From assembly GCA_013152615.1 (NCBI GenBank), contig JAADGA010000213.1, forward strand, positions 1 to 18,188: 18,188 bases of DNA, given 5' to 3'. Below the pieces are notes generated by a model, which saw nothing but the letters and a program-made list of their open reading frames with translations, was not told the DNA's origin and searched no databases. The stretch comes from Alphaproteobacteria bacterium (GTDB lineage Bacteria; Pseudomonadota; Alphaproteobacteria; Sphingomonadales; Emcibacteraceae). Shown one piece after another: positions 7,413-15,862 of the stretch; position 1 is the stretch's first letter, and every line of letters starts with the position of its first letter. The position numbers and the translations under genes were made by a program.

Positions 7413-8155
7413 ACGCGATATTCCGCTGCAATCAGAAATTCAATATTGCCGTCCGGCCCCTTGATCGGACTTCGGGTCAGACCAATCACGGTCCAGCCCG
7501 CCATGTCGTCTGTAATCCAGCGGTCAATCCGCTGACAGACCTGATCATGAAGCTCAGGGTCGCGCACCACACCGCCCTTGCCGACATTGCCGCGGCCAAC
7601 CTCAAACTGCGGCTTGATCAGGGCGACGAGGATACAGCCATCGGCAGCAAGGGACATCGCCGCTGGCAACACTGTCCGCAGGCCGATAAAGCTCGCATCA
7701 CAGACAATCATCTCAACAGGTCCCGGGATTTGTTCGGAAGTCAGGTAGCGCGCATTGGTTTTTTCCAGCACCACCACCCGCGGGTCATTGCGTAATTTCC
7801 ACGCCAACTGGCCATGACCGACATCGACCGCATAGACCCGCTCTGCGCCGTGATGTAGACAAACATCGGTAAAACCCCCGGTGGACGCCCCGACATCAAC
7901 TACGGATTTACCCGCGATATCAAGCGAGAATTCCGTAATCGCCTGCATCAGCTTCAGCCCGCCGCGGCTGACCCACGGATGTTTTTTCCCGCGCACTTCC
8001 AGCGGCGCATCCTCGGCCAACTGCGCTCCGGCCTTGTCAATTTTCTTTTCGCCGCTAAAGACAACCCCGGCCATAATATAAGCCTGCGCCTTGCTGCGGC
8101 TGGTGGCGAGACCACGCGCCACCACCAATTGATCGGCACGCCATTTTTTAACCAT
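7409..8155 (-). CDS. tlyA: TlyA-family rRNA (cytidine-2'-O)-methyltransferase
   Basis: 248 residues: an S4 RNA-binding domain (about 1-60, ADQLVVARGLATSRSKAQAYIMAGVV) followed by an RrmJ/FtsJ-type methyltransferase domain. The SAM loop DVGASTGGFTD is at 87-97. The K-D-K-E catalytic tetrad is readable as K68 (GGLKL), D153 (CDASF), K181 (LIKPQFE) and E239. Members methylate C1409 of 16S and/or C1920 of 23S rRNA and are often annotated haemolysin A. The short N terminus does not tell me whether one or both rRNAs are substrates. The start is the ATG within the left copy of a 16-bp tandem duplication shared with the dxs stop. No good Shine-Dalgarno precedes it, so reinitiation after dxs is likely. 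Confidence 0.94.
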   Translation of the reverse strand: MVKKWRADQLVVARGLATSRSKAQAYIMAGVVFSGEKKIDKAGAQLAEDAPLEVRGKKHPWVSRGGLKLMQAITEFSLDIAGKSVVDVGASTGGFTDVCLHHGAERVYAVDVGHGQLAWKLRNDPRVVVLEKTNARYLTSEQIPGPVEMIVCDASFIGLRTVLPAAMSLAADGCILVALIKPQFEVGRGNVGKGGVVRDPELHDQVCQRIDRWITDDMAGWTVIGLTRSPIKGPDGNIEFLIAAEYRV

Positions 8156-8175
8156 CCGTATTTTTAACCATCCGT
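8145..8175. repeat. 16-bp tandem duplication at the dxs stop / tlyA start
   Basis: TTTTTAACCATCCGTA occurs at 8145-8160 and again at once at 8161-8175 (15 identical bases, the sixteenth differs). On the minus strand each copy carries ACGGATGGTTAAAAA. This can be read either as the end of dxs (GAT GGT TAA) or the start of tlyA (ATG GTT AAA). Today dxs stops in one copy and tlyA starts in the next, leaving an 8-bp gap. Confidence 0.95.
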
Positions 8176-10101
8176 GCCGAGCAGGGTTGAACCGGTATCA
8201 TTACGGTGCAGCGCCTTGAGCGCGGTTTCAACAATGTCCGCAGCAGTGAGCCCGGCCTGTTGATACATGATCTCCGGGCTGTTCTGTTCCTGAAAGATAT
8301 CGGGCAATTTCAACGTTCTGACCTTGAGACCGCTTTCCAGCAGCCCCTCATTGGTGAGATAATCCAGAATATGACTGCCGAAGCCGCCAATCGCGCCTTC
8401 TTCTATCGTCACCACAACATCATGACTTAGCGCGAGATCGCGAATCATGGCGTGATCCAGCGGCTTGGCAAAGCGGGCATCGGCCACGGTCGTCGTCAGG
8501 CCGTGGGCCTTGAGCGTTTCGGCAGCTTTCACCGCCTCCTGAAGCCGGGTGCCGAGCGATAATATCGCGATATGCTTGCCCTGCTGGATAATGCGGCCCT
8601 TGCCGATTTCAAGAATTTTACCCTTCTCCGGTAGCGTCAGCCCGACCCCCTCGCCGCGCGGGTAACGCACGGCAGAGGGCCGGTCGTTGATCGATGCTGC
8701 GGTCGCCACCATATTGACCAGCTCAACCTCATCCGCCGCCGCCATAACCACGAAATTCGGCAGGCTGGCAAGATAGGTGATATCGAACGACCCGGCATGG
8801 GTCGGCCCGTCGGCACCGACCAGCCCCGCGCGGTCAATGGCAAAGCGCACCGGCAAATTCTGTACCGCGACATCATGAACAACCTGATCATAGGCCCGCT
8901 GTAAAAAAGTGGAATAGATGGTGACAAACGGCTTGAATCCGGTGGTCGCCATACCGGCAGCAAAGGTCACTGCATGTTGCTCGGCAATGCCGACATCAAA
9001 GCAGCGTTCCGGGAAAATTTCAGCAAATTTATCAAGACCGGTGCCGGACGGCATCGCGGCGGTAATGGCAATGACCTTGTCATCTCTGCGCGCTTCACCA
9101 ATCAGGGCATCGGCAAAAATACTGGTATAGCTCGGCGCCTTCAGACCGGATTTGCTTTGCGCCCCGGTGACAATATTGAATTTGGACACCCCGTGAAATT
9201 TATCCTTGGCCTCTTCGGCAAAGCGATAGCCCTTGCCCTTTTTAGTGACCACATGGATTAGTACCGGTCCCTGACCAGCATCGCGGACATTCTCCAGCAC
9301 CGGCAGCAGATGATCCATATTATGACCATCCACCGGGCCGACATAATAAAAGCCGAGTTCCTCAAACAACGTGCCGCCCATCGCCATGCCGCGGGCAAAT
9401 TCCTCGGCACGCTTGGCTTTCTCGCCGATGGTGCGGGGAAAACGCTTGACAATATTCTTGGCAAAATCCCGGAGATTGAGGTATGACCGTGACGACAGCA
9501 GCCGCGCCAGATAGGCGCTCATCGCCCCCACCGGCGGCGCAATCGACATATCATTGTCATTCAGGATAACAATCAGGCGGGATTTCAACGCCCCGGCATT
9601 ATTCATCGCCTCATAGGCCATGCCCGCGCTCATCGAGCCGTCGCCGATAACCGCAATAATATTTTCATCACTGCCCTGCAAGTCGCGACCGATCGCCATG
9701 CCGAGGCCAGCAGAAATCGAGGTTGAACTATGGCCGGCACCAAAGGGGTCATAGTCACTTTCGCAGCGTTTGGTAAAACCGGCAAGGCCACCGCCCTGAC
9801 GGATGGTATGCATCCGGTTTCGCCGACCGGTTAAAATTTTGTGGGGATAACATTGATGGCCGACGTCCCAGATCAGCTTGTCACGCGGCAGGTTAAAGAC
9901 ATAATGCAACGCCACCGTCAGCTCAACCACCCCCAGCCCGGCACCGAGATGACCACCGGTTTGCGAAACCGTATCAATCATATCCGCCCTGACCTCATCC
10001 GCCAGCTGCTGAAGCTGATCCTGACGGAGTTTCCTGACATCATCAGAACAGCGTATCTGATCAAGCAAGTCTGTTACTGGTTTTTCAAGTCGTAAACTCA
10101 T
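8164..10101 (-). CDS. dxs: 1-deoxy-D-xylulose-5-phosphate synthase
   Basis: A thiamine-diphosphate enzyme condensing pyruvate and glyceraldehyde-3-phosphate to DXP, the entry and main flux-controlling step of the MEP isoprenoid pathway. At 645 residues it is full length. Visible hallmarks are [18 protein letters not shown] with H51, [16 protein letters not shown] (78-93), the ThDP/Mg motif [18 protein letters not shown] (153-170) ending in N181 of ILNDNDMSI, the catalytic glutamate E374 in IAEQHAV, and [15 protein letters not shown]. The ATG is preceded by GGAG at a short spacing of about two bases; the N terminus still fits relatives. ispA lies 17 bp upstream and makes the next-stage product from the isoprene units this enzyme starts. 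Confidence 0.97.
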   Translation of the reverse strand: MSLRLEKPVTDLLDQIRCSDDVRKLRQDQLQQLADEVRADMIDTVSQTGGHLGAGLGVVELTVALHYVFNLPRDKLIWDVGHQCYPHKILTGRRNRMHTIRQGGGLAGFTKRCESDYDPFGAGHSSTSISAGLGMAIGRDLQGSDENIIAVIGDGSMSAGMAYEAMNNAGALKSRLIVILNDNDMSIAPPVGAMSAYLARLLSSRSYLNLRDFAKNIVKRFPRTIGEKAKRAEEFARGMAMGGTLFEELGFYYVGPVDGHNMDHLLPVLENVRDAGQGPVLIHVVTKKGKGYRFAEEAKDKFHGVSKFNIVTGAQSKSGLKAPSYTSIFADALIGEARRDDKVIAITAAMPSGTGLDKFAEIFPERCFDVGIAEQHAVTFAAGMATTGFKPFVTIYSTFLQRAYDQVVHDVAVQNLPVRFAIDRAGLVGADGPTHAGSFDITYLASLPNFVVMAAADEVELVNMVATAASINDRPSAVRYPRGEGVGLTLPEKGKILEIGKGRIIQQGKHIAILSLGTRLQEAVKAAETLKAHGLTTTVADARFAKPLDHAMIRDLALSHDVVVTIEEGAIGGFGSHILDYLTNEGLLESGLKVRTLKLPDIFQEQNSPEIMYQQAGLTAADIVETALKALHRNDTGSTLLGTDG

Positions 10102-10118
10102 AGCTCCAACTTATACTG

Positions 10119-11033
10119 TTAATAGGCACGATTAATAATGAATTTTGCCAGATTACGCAAGTTTTCTGCTTTATCGCCAAATACCTCAAGATGCTGCAAC
10201 GCCTGATTGATCAGCATTTCTGCCTTGGTCCGGGCCTGATCGGCACCGACCAGTGATATCAATGTCGCCTTGCCGGCCGCCGCATCTTTGCCGGTGGTTT
10301 TGCCAATTTTCGCCGAAACCCCCTCCTGATCCAGAAGGTCATCAATAATCTGAAAAGCCAGTCCAATATCATGGGCATAGCCCTTGATCGCATGACGCCG
10401 CCGGACCTCCGCCTTGCCAAGGATCGCCCCGGCCTCGCCGGAAAAGATGATCAAGGCCCAGGTTTTCATCCGTTGAAAGCGGGTAATGCGAATCTTGTCC
10501 AAGGTCTGATTTTCCGCCAGAAGATCAAACATCTGGCCGCCGACCATGCCATTAACGCCGAGGGCGCGCGCCATAAAACTGATCAATTCACAGCGCACCC
10601 GTGCATCCATATGACTGCGTTCGTCAGACAGAATTTCAAACGCCAGTGTCAGCAGGCCGTCACCGGCGAGAACCGCCGTCGCCTCGTCAAATTTCTTGTG
10701 GACGGTGGGCTGGCCCCGGCGCATATCATCATCATCCATACACGGCAGATCATCATGAATCAGCGAATAGGTATGGGCGCATTCCACCGCCGCCGCCACC
10801 ATCAGGGCCGAATCCGCGCCAACCCCGAATATCGCGGCCGTTTCCATCACCAGAAACGGCCGGATACGCTTGCCCCCGGCCATCAGGGAATATTCCATCG
10901 CATCAATGACCCGCTGTTCCAGATCGACCGCTCTGGGCAACAGCTTCAGCAGTCTTTGCTCAACCTGCCGGGCCGCTTGTCCAAGCGCGATCGTTGCCGG
11001 ATTATCATTACGACTATCATTACCCTGTTTCAT
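10119..11033 (-). CDS. ispA: Short-chain polyprenyl (farnesyl/geranylgeranyl) diphosphate synthase
   Basis: A cytosolic prenyltransferase that condenses isopentenyl diphosphate with allylic diphosphates. Of the 304 residues, conserved parts are GGKRIRP (53-59), the first Asp-rich motif DDLPCMDDDD (94-103, with the two-residue insert typical of bacterial FPP synthases) followed by RRGQPT, GDGLL, MVGGQMFD, and the second Asp-rich motif DDLLD (231-235) with GKTTGKDAAAGK downstream. One oddity: the normally near-invariant K-T-G is K190-T191-W192 (MKTWALIIFSGEAG), a single-base change from glycine codon GGG to TGG. The chain length of the product (C15 most likely) cannot be proven. It starts 5 bp after the xseB stop. 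Confidence 0.93.
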   Translation of the reverse strand: MKQGNDSRNDNPATIALGQAARQVEQRLLKLLPRAVDLEQRVIDAMEYSLMAGGKRIRPFLVMETAAIFGVGADSALMVAAAVECAHTYSLIHDDLPCMDDDDMRRGQPTVHKKFDEATAVLAGDGLLTLAFEILSDERSHMDARVRCELISFMARALGVNGMVGGQMFDLLAENQTLDKIRITRFQRMKTWALIIFSGEAGAILGKAEVRRRHAIKGYAHDIGLAFQIIDDLLDQEGVSAKIGKTTGKDAAAGKATLISLVGADQARTKAEMLINQALQHLEVFGDKAENLRNLAKFIINRAY

Positions 11034-11038
11034 AATTG

Positions 11039-11293
11039 CTATTCCCCGTCCAGTTCCACAACTCCAAAAGCCCCATCCTGCGCGCTCACGATCTTTTCAA
11101 TCCGGGCGGTGGCATCCTTTAATTTAAGCTCACAATGCTGCCGCAGCCGGGTCCCGCGGGTATAGATATTCAGCGATTCTTCGAGCGAAACCTGACCGCT
11201 TTCCAGATTCCTGACGATGTCTTCCAGCGCCGCCAGCGCATCTTCAAAATTCATTCCGGCAATATCATCCGGTTTAATCGGGTTTTTTGGCAC
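11039..11293 (-). CDS. xseB: Exodeoxyribonuclease VII small subunit
   Basis: 84 residues; a helical hairpin protein that assembles in several copies on the XseA catalytic subunit to form the single-strand-specific exonuclease VII. The core FEDALAALEDIVRNLESGQVSLEESLNIYTRG...RQHCELKLKDATARIEKI is diagnostic. The start is GTG, supported by AAGGGG six bases upstream (read from 11305-11300). xseA is not in the window, as is common. Its placement just before ispA-dxs is the usual arrangement in Proteobacteria and is probably historical, not functional. Confidence 0.95.
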   Translation of the reverse strand: MPKNPIKPDDIAGMNFEDALAALEDIVRNLESGQVSLEESLNIYTRGTRLRQHCELKLKDATARIEKIVSAQDGAFGVVELDGE

Positions 11294-11344
11294 AACAGGC
11301 CCCTTGTTCGAGAATCATCCGTTTTCTTTATACCGGAAAGCGGC

Positions 11345-12268
11345 TCAACGCATCAATGCCGAAATATAGGCCGCAACATTTTCCCCGAGTATATCCAGAT
11401 TATAGCCGCCTTCCAGACAGGATACCATCCGGCCCTGACATTTTTCTTCGGCAATCTGTTTTATTTCATCACCGAGCCACGAAAAATCCGCCGTCGTCAG
11501 CTCAAGATCGGCCAGCGGATCGCGGGCGTGGCCATCAAATCCCGCAGAAACCAGAATGAAATCCGGATTAAAATCCCGAAGTGCCGGAAAAATCCGCTGA
11601 CGATAAGACAGGCGAAACGCCCGGCTGCCACTGCCTGCGGCCAGCGGGACATTGACAATCACGCCCTCGCCCCGGTCATGAATATGGCCGGTACCGGGAT
11701 AGAGCGGCGACTGATGGGTGGAGCCATAGAACAGCCCTTTGGTGCGGGCGACAACCGTCTGGGTACCGTTACCGTGATGGACATCAAAATCAAGGATTGC
11801 CACCCGGTGGCGAAAATGACGGTTACGGGCATATATGGCGCCGATTGCGATTATATTAAACAGGCAAAAGCCCATCGCCCGGCCCGGTTCGGCATGGTGA
11901 CCGGGCGGACGAACCGCGCAAAAGCCATTATCCAGTTGTCCGCTCATCACCTGATCTATTGCCTGACAGGTGGCACCGACCGCCCCGAGTGCCGCCGCCA
12001 GCGACCGCGGTGACAGATAGGTATCCCCGTCCAGAGCATAATGGTCTTTTTTAGGGATATGGTCGATTACACTCTGGATATAACTGTCATCGTGAACCAG
12101 AGCCAGCCTCTCCACCGGTGCCGGGGAGGCCGATATGCGGGTCAGGGGCGCAAAATCCGGATGGTTCAGCCGGTCAAAAATGACGGCCAGCCGGTCCCGT
12201 GCCTCTGGATGTCCGTCGGGGGTAATATGATCTTTACAGTCCGAATGATAAAATAATCCGGTGGCCAA
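11345..12268 (-). CDS. Histone deacetylase-like amidohydrolase (class II HDAC/acetylpolyamine deacetylase family)
   Basis: A zinc-dependent deacetylase of the arginase-fold family, 307 residues. Motifs: CAVRPPGHHAEP (117-128) with the catalytic histidine pair H124/H125, LDFDVHHGNGTQ (159-170) giving zinc ligands D162 and H164, SAGFDGHARDPL with the third ligand D250, and CLEGGYN with the catalytic tyrosine Y289. In bacteria substrates may be acetylpolyamines, acetylated proteins or other acetamides; none can be assigned here. The start codon is TTG, but AGGAG six bases before it (read from 12279-12275) supports it strongly and no nearby ATG fits. It is the first gene of the operon leading to xseB-ispA-dxs, an association often seen in alphaproteobacteria. 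Confidence 0.92.
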   Translation of the reverse strand: MATGLFYHSDCKDHITPDGHPEARDRLAVIFDRLNHPDFAPLTRISASPAPVERLALVHDDSYIQSVIDHIPKKDHYALDGDTYLSPRSLAAALGAVGATCQAIDQVMSGQLDNGFCAVRPPGHHAEPGRAMGFCLFNIIAIGAIYARNRHFRHRVAILDFDVHHGNGTQTVVARTKGLFYGSTHQSPLYPGTGHIHDRGEGVIVNVPLAAGSGSRAFRLSYRQRIFPALRDFNPDFILVSAGFDGHARDPLADLELTTADFSWLGDEIKQIAEEKCQGRMVSCLEGGYNLDILGENVAAYISALMR

Positions 12269-12305
12269 GATGGTCTCCTATTCCTTTTCCGCCAAATATT
12301 TCCCT

Positions 12306-12383
12306 GTATTTTAAGCCTTCTCATTTTTAGGCCTTCGTATTTCAAGCCTTCGTATTTTTAGGCCTTCGTATTTTCAGGCCTTC
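12306..12383. repeat. Five tandem ~16-bp units over the 3' end of the acyl-CoA ligase gene
   Basis: The core A(G/A)GCCTTC recurs at 12313, 12329, 12344, 12360 and 12376, a period of 16, 15, 16 and 16 bases, separated by CGTATTTT-like sequence. The rightmost unit lies on the last codons and stop of the ligase gene (Lys-Ala-TGA). The other four lie downstream, in the gap before the deacetylase gene. AGGCCT is its own inverse, so neighbouring units can pair into 6-bp hairpins with 10-base loops in the RNA. Confidence 0.9.
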
Positions 12384-14065
12384 TTGCGCTTTTCATATTT
12401 GGCTTTTTCTTCGGCCACCAGTTCCTTTTTCGATAATTTACCGATCATGGTTTTGGGTAGCTCAGTGCGGAATTCTATCTCTCTGGGGCGTTCATGCTTG
12501 CCCAGCCGGTTGCGCAGAAAAGCCATCAGATCTTCCGGGGTAATCGGATCAACCCCCTCTTTCAGGGTGACGAAGGCCTTGGGCCGCTCACCAAGATAAT
12601 CATCCGGGACCCCGATAACCGTTGCCTCATGAACCGCCGGATGCTGATAGATTGCCTCTTCAACCACCCGGGGATAAACATTGAAGCCGCCGACCAGAAT
12701 AAGATCCTTGTCCCGGTCAATGATATAGCTATAGCCATCGTCATCCATATAGCCGACATCGCCGGTATGGAGGATGCCGTCAATGATGGTTTGGGCCGTG
12801 GCTTCCGGATGTTTCCAGTAGCCTTTCATCACCTGTGGCCCACGGATACAGATTTCGCCGTTTTCGCCCAGAGGCAGAATTTTTGTCGGATCCTTGCGGT
12901 CGATAATAATGACTTCGGTTGCCGGTAATGGCAGCCCGATGGAGCCTTTGCGTGTGTCCCGGTCATAAGGATTGGACGTGCATACCGGCGAGGTCTCGGT
13001 CAGGCCGTAGCCTTCGGAAATGGCAATACCCATCCTGTCTCTAAAGGCCTGTTCCAGCTCCACCGGCAACGGTGCCCCGCCCGACATGCACATTTTAACA
13101 TTATCCAGACCCGCCGCCAGCGCCGAGCCGTAATTCAACAGGGCGGTAAACATGGTCGGCACCCCGGCAAAAAGGGTTGGCCGGTGCTTTTTCATTAATT
13201 TCACCGCTGCCGCCAGTTCAAATTTCGGCAGGATGACCACTTTGGCCCCAATATAGATGCCCATATTCATGATCACCGTCATTGAGAAAACATGAAAAAA
13301 CGGCAGAAATCCGGGAAGAATTTCATGATCCAGCTCAAGGTTAAGCGTCCATTTTTCAAGCTGGAGAACATTGATATAAATATTGGCATGGGTCAGCATT
13401 GCCCCCTTGGGCACGCCGGTGGTGCCACCGGTATACTGGATGACCGCGACGTCATCATTCACCTCAATATCAACCGGTGCCACGCTGGCGTCATTATCCA
13501 GTAACTGACGGAAATTGACGTAATATTGGTCCCGGACCGGGCGGGAAATCCTGCTGCCCTGAAGCCATTTAAACAGGAAATTTTTTGGAAATGGCAGCGT
13601 GGTGCTGAAGGCGTCAACCACCAGATGTTTCAGGCGGCTTTTGCGGGTAACCGCATGGATAACCGGATAGAGCACCGCCAGATCAAGCGTGATCATTATA
13701 TCGGTTTCAGAATCTTCCACCTGGGCGATCAGCTCGCGCTCGGAATAAAGCGGGCTGTAATTTACCACCGTCCCCCCGGTCTTCAATATGCCGAAATAGG
13801 CCACGGCGAACTGGGGGCAGTTGGGCATAAAAATACCGACATGACTGCCTTTGCCAACGCCCAGTTTCTGCAACCCGCAGGCCATGCAATTCGCCTGATC
13901 CAGCAGATCCCGGTACCGGGTCTCTTTGCCCATAAAATCATAGGCAATGCCGTCCGGAAACCGTGCCGCGGTATCTTCAAGCAGCGCATATAACGGTTTG
14001 GCAACAAATTCCTGATCCCAGGCAACATGTTCCGGATAGTTTGGCACCCACGGATGTTTAATCAT
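12374..14065 (-). CDS. Long-chain acyl-CoA ligase (AMP-forming), FadD-like
   Basis: Activates a carboxylic acid, most likely a fatty acid, to its CoA thioester through an acyl-adenylate. The 563 residues carry the ANL-superfamily motifs: P-loop YTGGTTGVPKG (211-221), GYGLTETSP (352-360), HTGDVGYMDDDGY (433-445), RDKDLILVGGFNVYP (451-465), and the C-terminal catalytic lysine K543 in LPKTMIGKLSKKEL. The C terminus is a lysine-rich tail (EEKAKYEKRKKA). It begins 3 bp after the acyl-CoA dehydrogenase stop, so the two are one transcription unit supplying and oxidising acyl-CoA. Substrate length is not readable; a methylmercaptopropionate ligase is a less likely alternative. Its 3' end is tandemly duplicated. 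Confidence 0.9.
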   Translation of the reverse strand: MIKHPWVPNYPEHVAWDQEFVAKPLYALLEDTAARFPDGIAYDFMGKETRYRDLLDQANCMACGLQKLGVGKGSHVGIFMPNCPQFAVAYFGILKTGGTVVNYSPLYSERELIAQVEDSETDIMITLDLAVLYPVIHAVTRKSRLKHLVVDAFSTTLPFPKNFLFKWLQGSRISRPVRDQYYVNFRQLLDNDASVAPVDIEVNDDVAVIQYTGGTTGVPKGAMLTHANIYINVLQLEKWTLNLELDHEILPGFLPFFHVFSMTVIMNMGIYIGAKVVILPKFELAAAVKLMKKHRPTLFAGVPTMFTALLNYGSALAAGLDNVKMCMSGGAPLPVELEQAFRDRMGIAISEGYGLTETSPVCTSNPYDRDTRKGSIGLPLPATEVIIIDRKDPTKILPLGENGEICIRGPQVMKGYWKHPEATAQTIIDGILHTGDVGYMDDDGYSYIIDRDKDLILVGGFNVYPRVVEEAIYQHPAVHEATVIGVPDDYLGERPKAFVTLKEGVDPITPEDLMAFLRNRLGKHERPREIEFRTELPKTMIGKLSKKELVAEEKAKYEKRKKA

Positions 14066-14068
14066 ATT

Positions 14069-15862
14069 CTATCCCATATGTTGTGCTGATATAGCGAAAA
14101 ATAAATCGTCCCCGGTCATAATGGCTGCCTGCAAGCCCAGCGCCGGTGGCACCATCTGTTCCGCATAAAAACGGGCGGTAATAATCTTTGCCTCAAGGAA
14201 ATCCTGATCCGGGTCGCCGCGTTCCAGCCGGTTGCGCGCCGCCATGGCCGCCTTTGCCATCAGATAACAGCCGACCGTGACGCTGAACAGTCTGAGGAAC
14301 GGCGACGAACCGGCAAGGACGGAGCGCATGTCATCCCGCTGCCGGGTCAATATCCAGTCGGCACAGTCGCGGGTTGCGCCGACCGCCGCCGCCAGATTTC
14401 TGCCCAATGCTGAAAATTCAGCACTAGTCGGCAGGCTGTCACCAAAAGCGGAAATTTCATTCAGAAAGCCGCGCCAGTATTTGCCGCCGGCCATCGACAG
14501 CTTGCGCCCGGCAAGGTCCATCGCCTGAATGCCGTTGGTGCCTTCATAAATTGGATTAATCCGTGAATCCCGATAGATCCGGGCGATACCGGTTTCCTCG
14601 ACAAAGCCCATGCCACCGTGAATTTGCAGGGCAAGCGAGGCATTCTCAACCCCGACATCAGAACCGTAAGCCTTTGACATCGGTGTCAGCAGGTCGGCAA
14701 GACCGCGATAACCGTCACGGATTTCCGGGTCCGGATGATGACCGCCAAGGTCCAGCGCCTTGGCATTGAGCATGGTGAGCGCGCGGGCGGCCTCGGTCGT
14801 TGATTTTATCGTCATCAGCATCCGCCGGACATCGGCATGGTCAATAATCGCACTCGGACCCGGGCTTGTGGCCCCGACCGCGATCCCCTGATGTCTTTCG
14901 CGGGCATAGTCAAGCGCCATCTGCCATGACCTCTCGGCACAGCCGACCCCCTGAATACCAACATTAAGCCGGGCATTATTCATCATGGTGAACATCGCCG
15001 CCATGCCCTTATTCTCTTCACCGAGCAGATAACCGACACAGTTGCCGTCCTCACCATAAGCCATGACACAGGTCGGGCTGGCATGAATGCCGAGCTTATG
15101 CTCAAGCGAGACACATTTGGCATCATTGCGCGCGCCCGGACTGCCGTCTTCATTGACCAGAAATTTCGGCACAATAAATAGCGAGATTCCCCGGGTTCCC
15201 GCCGGGCTGTCCGGGGTTCGGGCCAGCACCAGATGGATGATATTTTCGGTCATGTCATGGTCGCCCCACGAGATGAAAATCTTGCTGCCGCTGATGCGGT
15301 AGCTGCCATCCTCCACCGGTTCCGCTTTGGTCCTGAGAGCGCCGACATCGGTACCGGCCTGTGGCTCGGTCAGGTTCATCGACCCGGCCCACTGCCCGGA
15401 AATCATTTTTTCCAGATAGGTGTTTTTCTGCGCTGTCGAGCCATGCGCCATAATCGATTCAACCGCGCCCGTGGTCAGCATCGAACACAGGCTGAAGGCC
15501 ATATTGGACGCATCAACAAATTCATAGACCGCCGAGGCCAATGTCAGCGGCAATCCCTGTCCGCCATATTCCGGCAGCCCGCTGACGCTGGTCCAGCCAT
15601 TTTCGGCATAGGCGGCATAGGCATCACGAAATCCGGGCGAGGATATCACGCCGTCAGGGCCAAGGCTGGCCCCCTGCCGGTCACCAACCACACTCAGCGG
15701 TGACAATATATCCTGACAGAATTTACCGGCCTGTTCCAGCACCGCATCAATGATATCATCTGTCGCCTCGTTAAATCTCTCCAGCGCCGTCACTTCGGAA
15801 ATGCCGATAACGTCCTTCAGCACAAATTTCATCTCGCGGGTTGGCGCAATATATTCCGACAC
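14069..15862 (-). CDS. Acyl-CoA dehydrogenase, long (about 600-residue) FadE/DmdC-type subfamily
   Basis: A flavin enzyme introducing the trans-2 double bond into acyl-CoA, the first oxidation of a beta-oxidation cycle. The 597 residues exceed the 380 of classic members because of an extra N-terminal segment and a C-terminal domain (about 470-597). Motifs: NLTEPQAGTDVGALRTKA (163-180) and the FISWGDHD flavin block, KLGIHASPTC, ARLNVGIQGVG, QIHGGMGFVEET (413-424), and the catalytic base E440 in IYEGTNGIQAMDLAGRK. The start is GTG, backed by a strong GGGAGG five bases upstream (read from 15873-15868). The subfamily includes 3-methylmercaptopropionyl-CoA dehydrogenase (DmdC) as well as fatty-acyl-CoA enzymes; sequence alone does not decide. 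It is transcribed first, then the acyl-CoA ligase. Confidence 0.92.
   Translation of the reverse strand: MSEYIAPTREMKFVLKDVIGISEVTALERFNEATDDIIDAVLEQAGKFCQDILSPLSVVGDRQGASLGPDGVISSPGFRDAYAAYAENGWTSVSGLPEYGGQGLPLTLASAVYEFVDASNMAFSLCSMLTTGAVESIMAHGSTAQKNTYLEKMISGQWAGSMNLTEPQAGTDVGALRTKAEPVEDGSYRISGSKIFISWGDHDMTENIIHLVLARTPDSPAGTRGISLFIVPKFLVNEDGSPGARNDAKCVSLEHKLGIHASPTCVMAYGEDGNCVGYLLGEENKGMAAMFTMMNNARLNVGIQGVGCAERSWQMALDYARERHQGIAVGATSPGPSAIIDHADVRRMLMTIKSTTEAARALTMLNAKALDLGGHHPDPEIRDGYRGLADLLTPMSKAYGSDVGVENASLALQIHGGMGFVEETGIARIYRDSRINPIYEGTNGIQAMDLAGRKLSMAGGKYWRGFLNEISAFGDSLPTSAEFSALGRNLAAAVGATRDCADWILTRQRDDMRSVLAGSSPFLRLFSVTVGCYLMAKAAMAARNRLERGDPDQDFLEAKIITARFYAEQMVPPALGLQAAIMTGDDLFFAISAQHMG

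Noticed and set aside
7409..8155. Haemolysin function for the TlyA homologue
   Set aside because: The S4 plus RrmJ-type methyltransferase domains with an intact K-D-K-E tetrad indicate an rRNA methyltransferase; the haemolysin name is historical.
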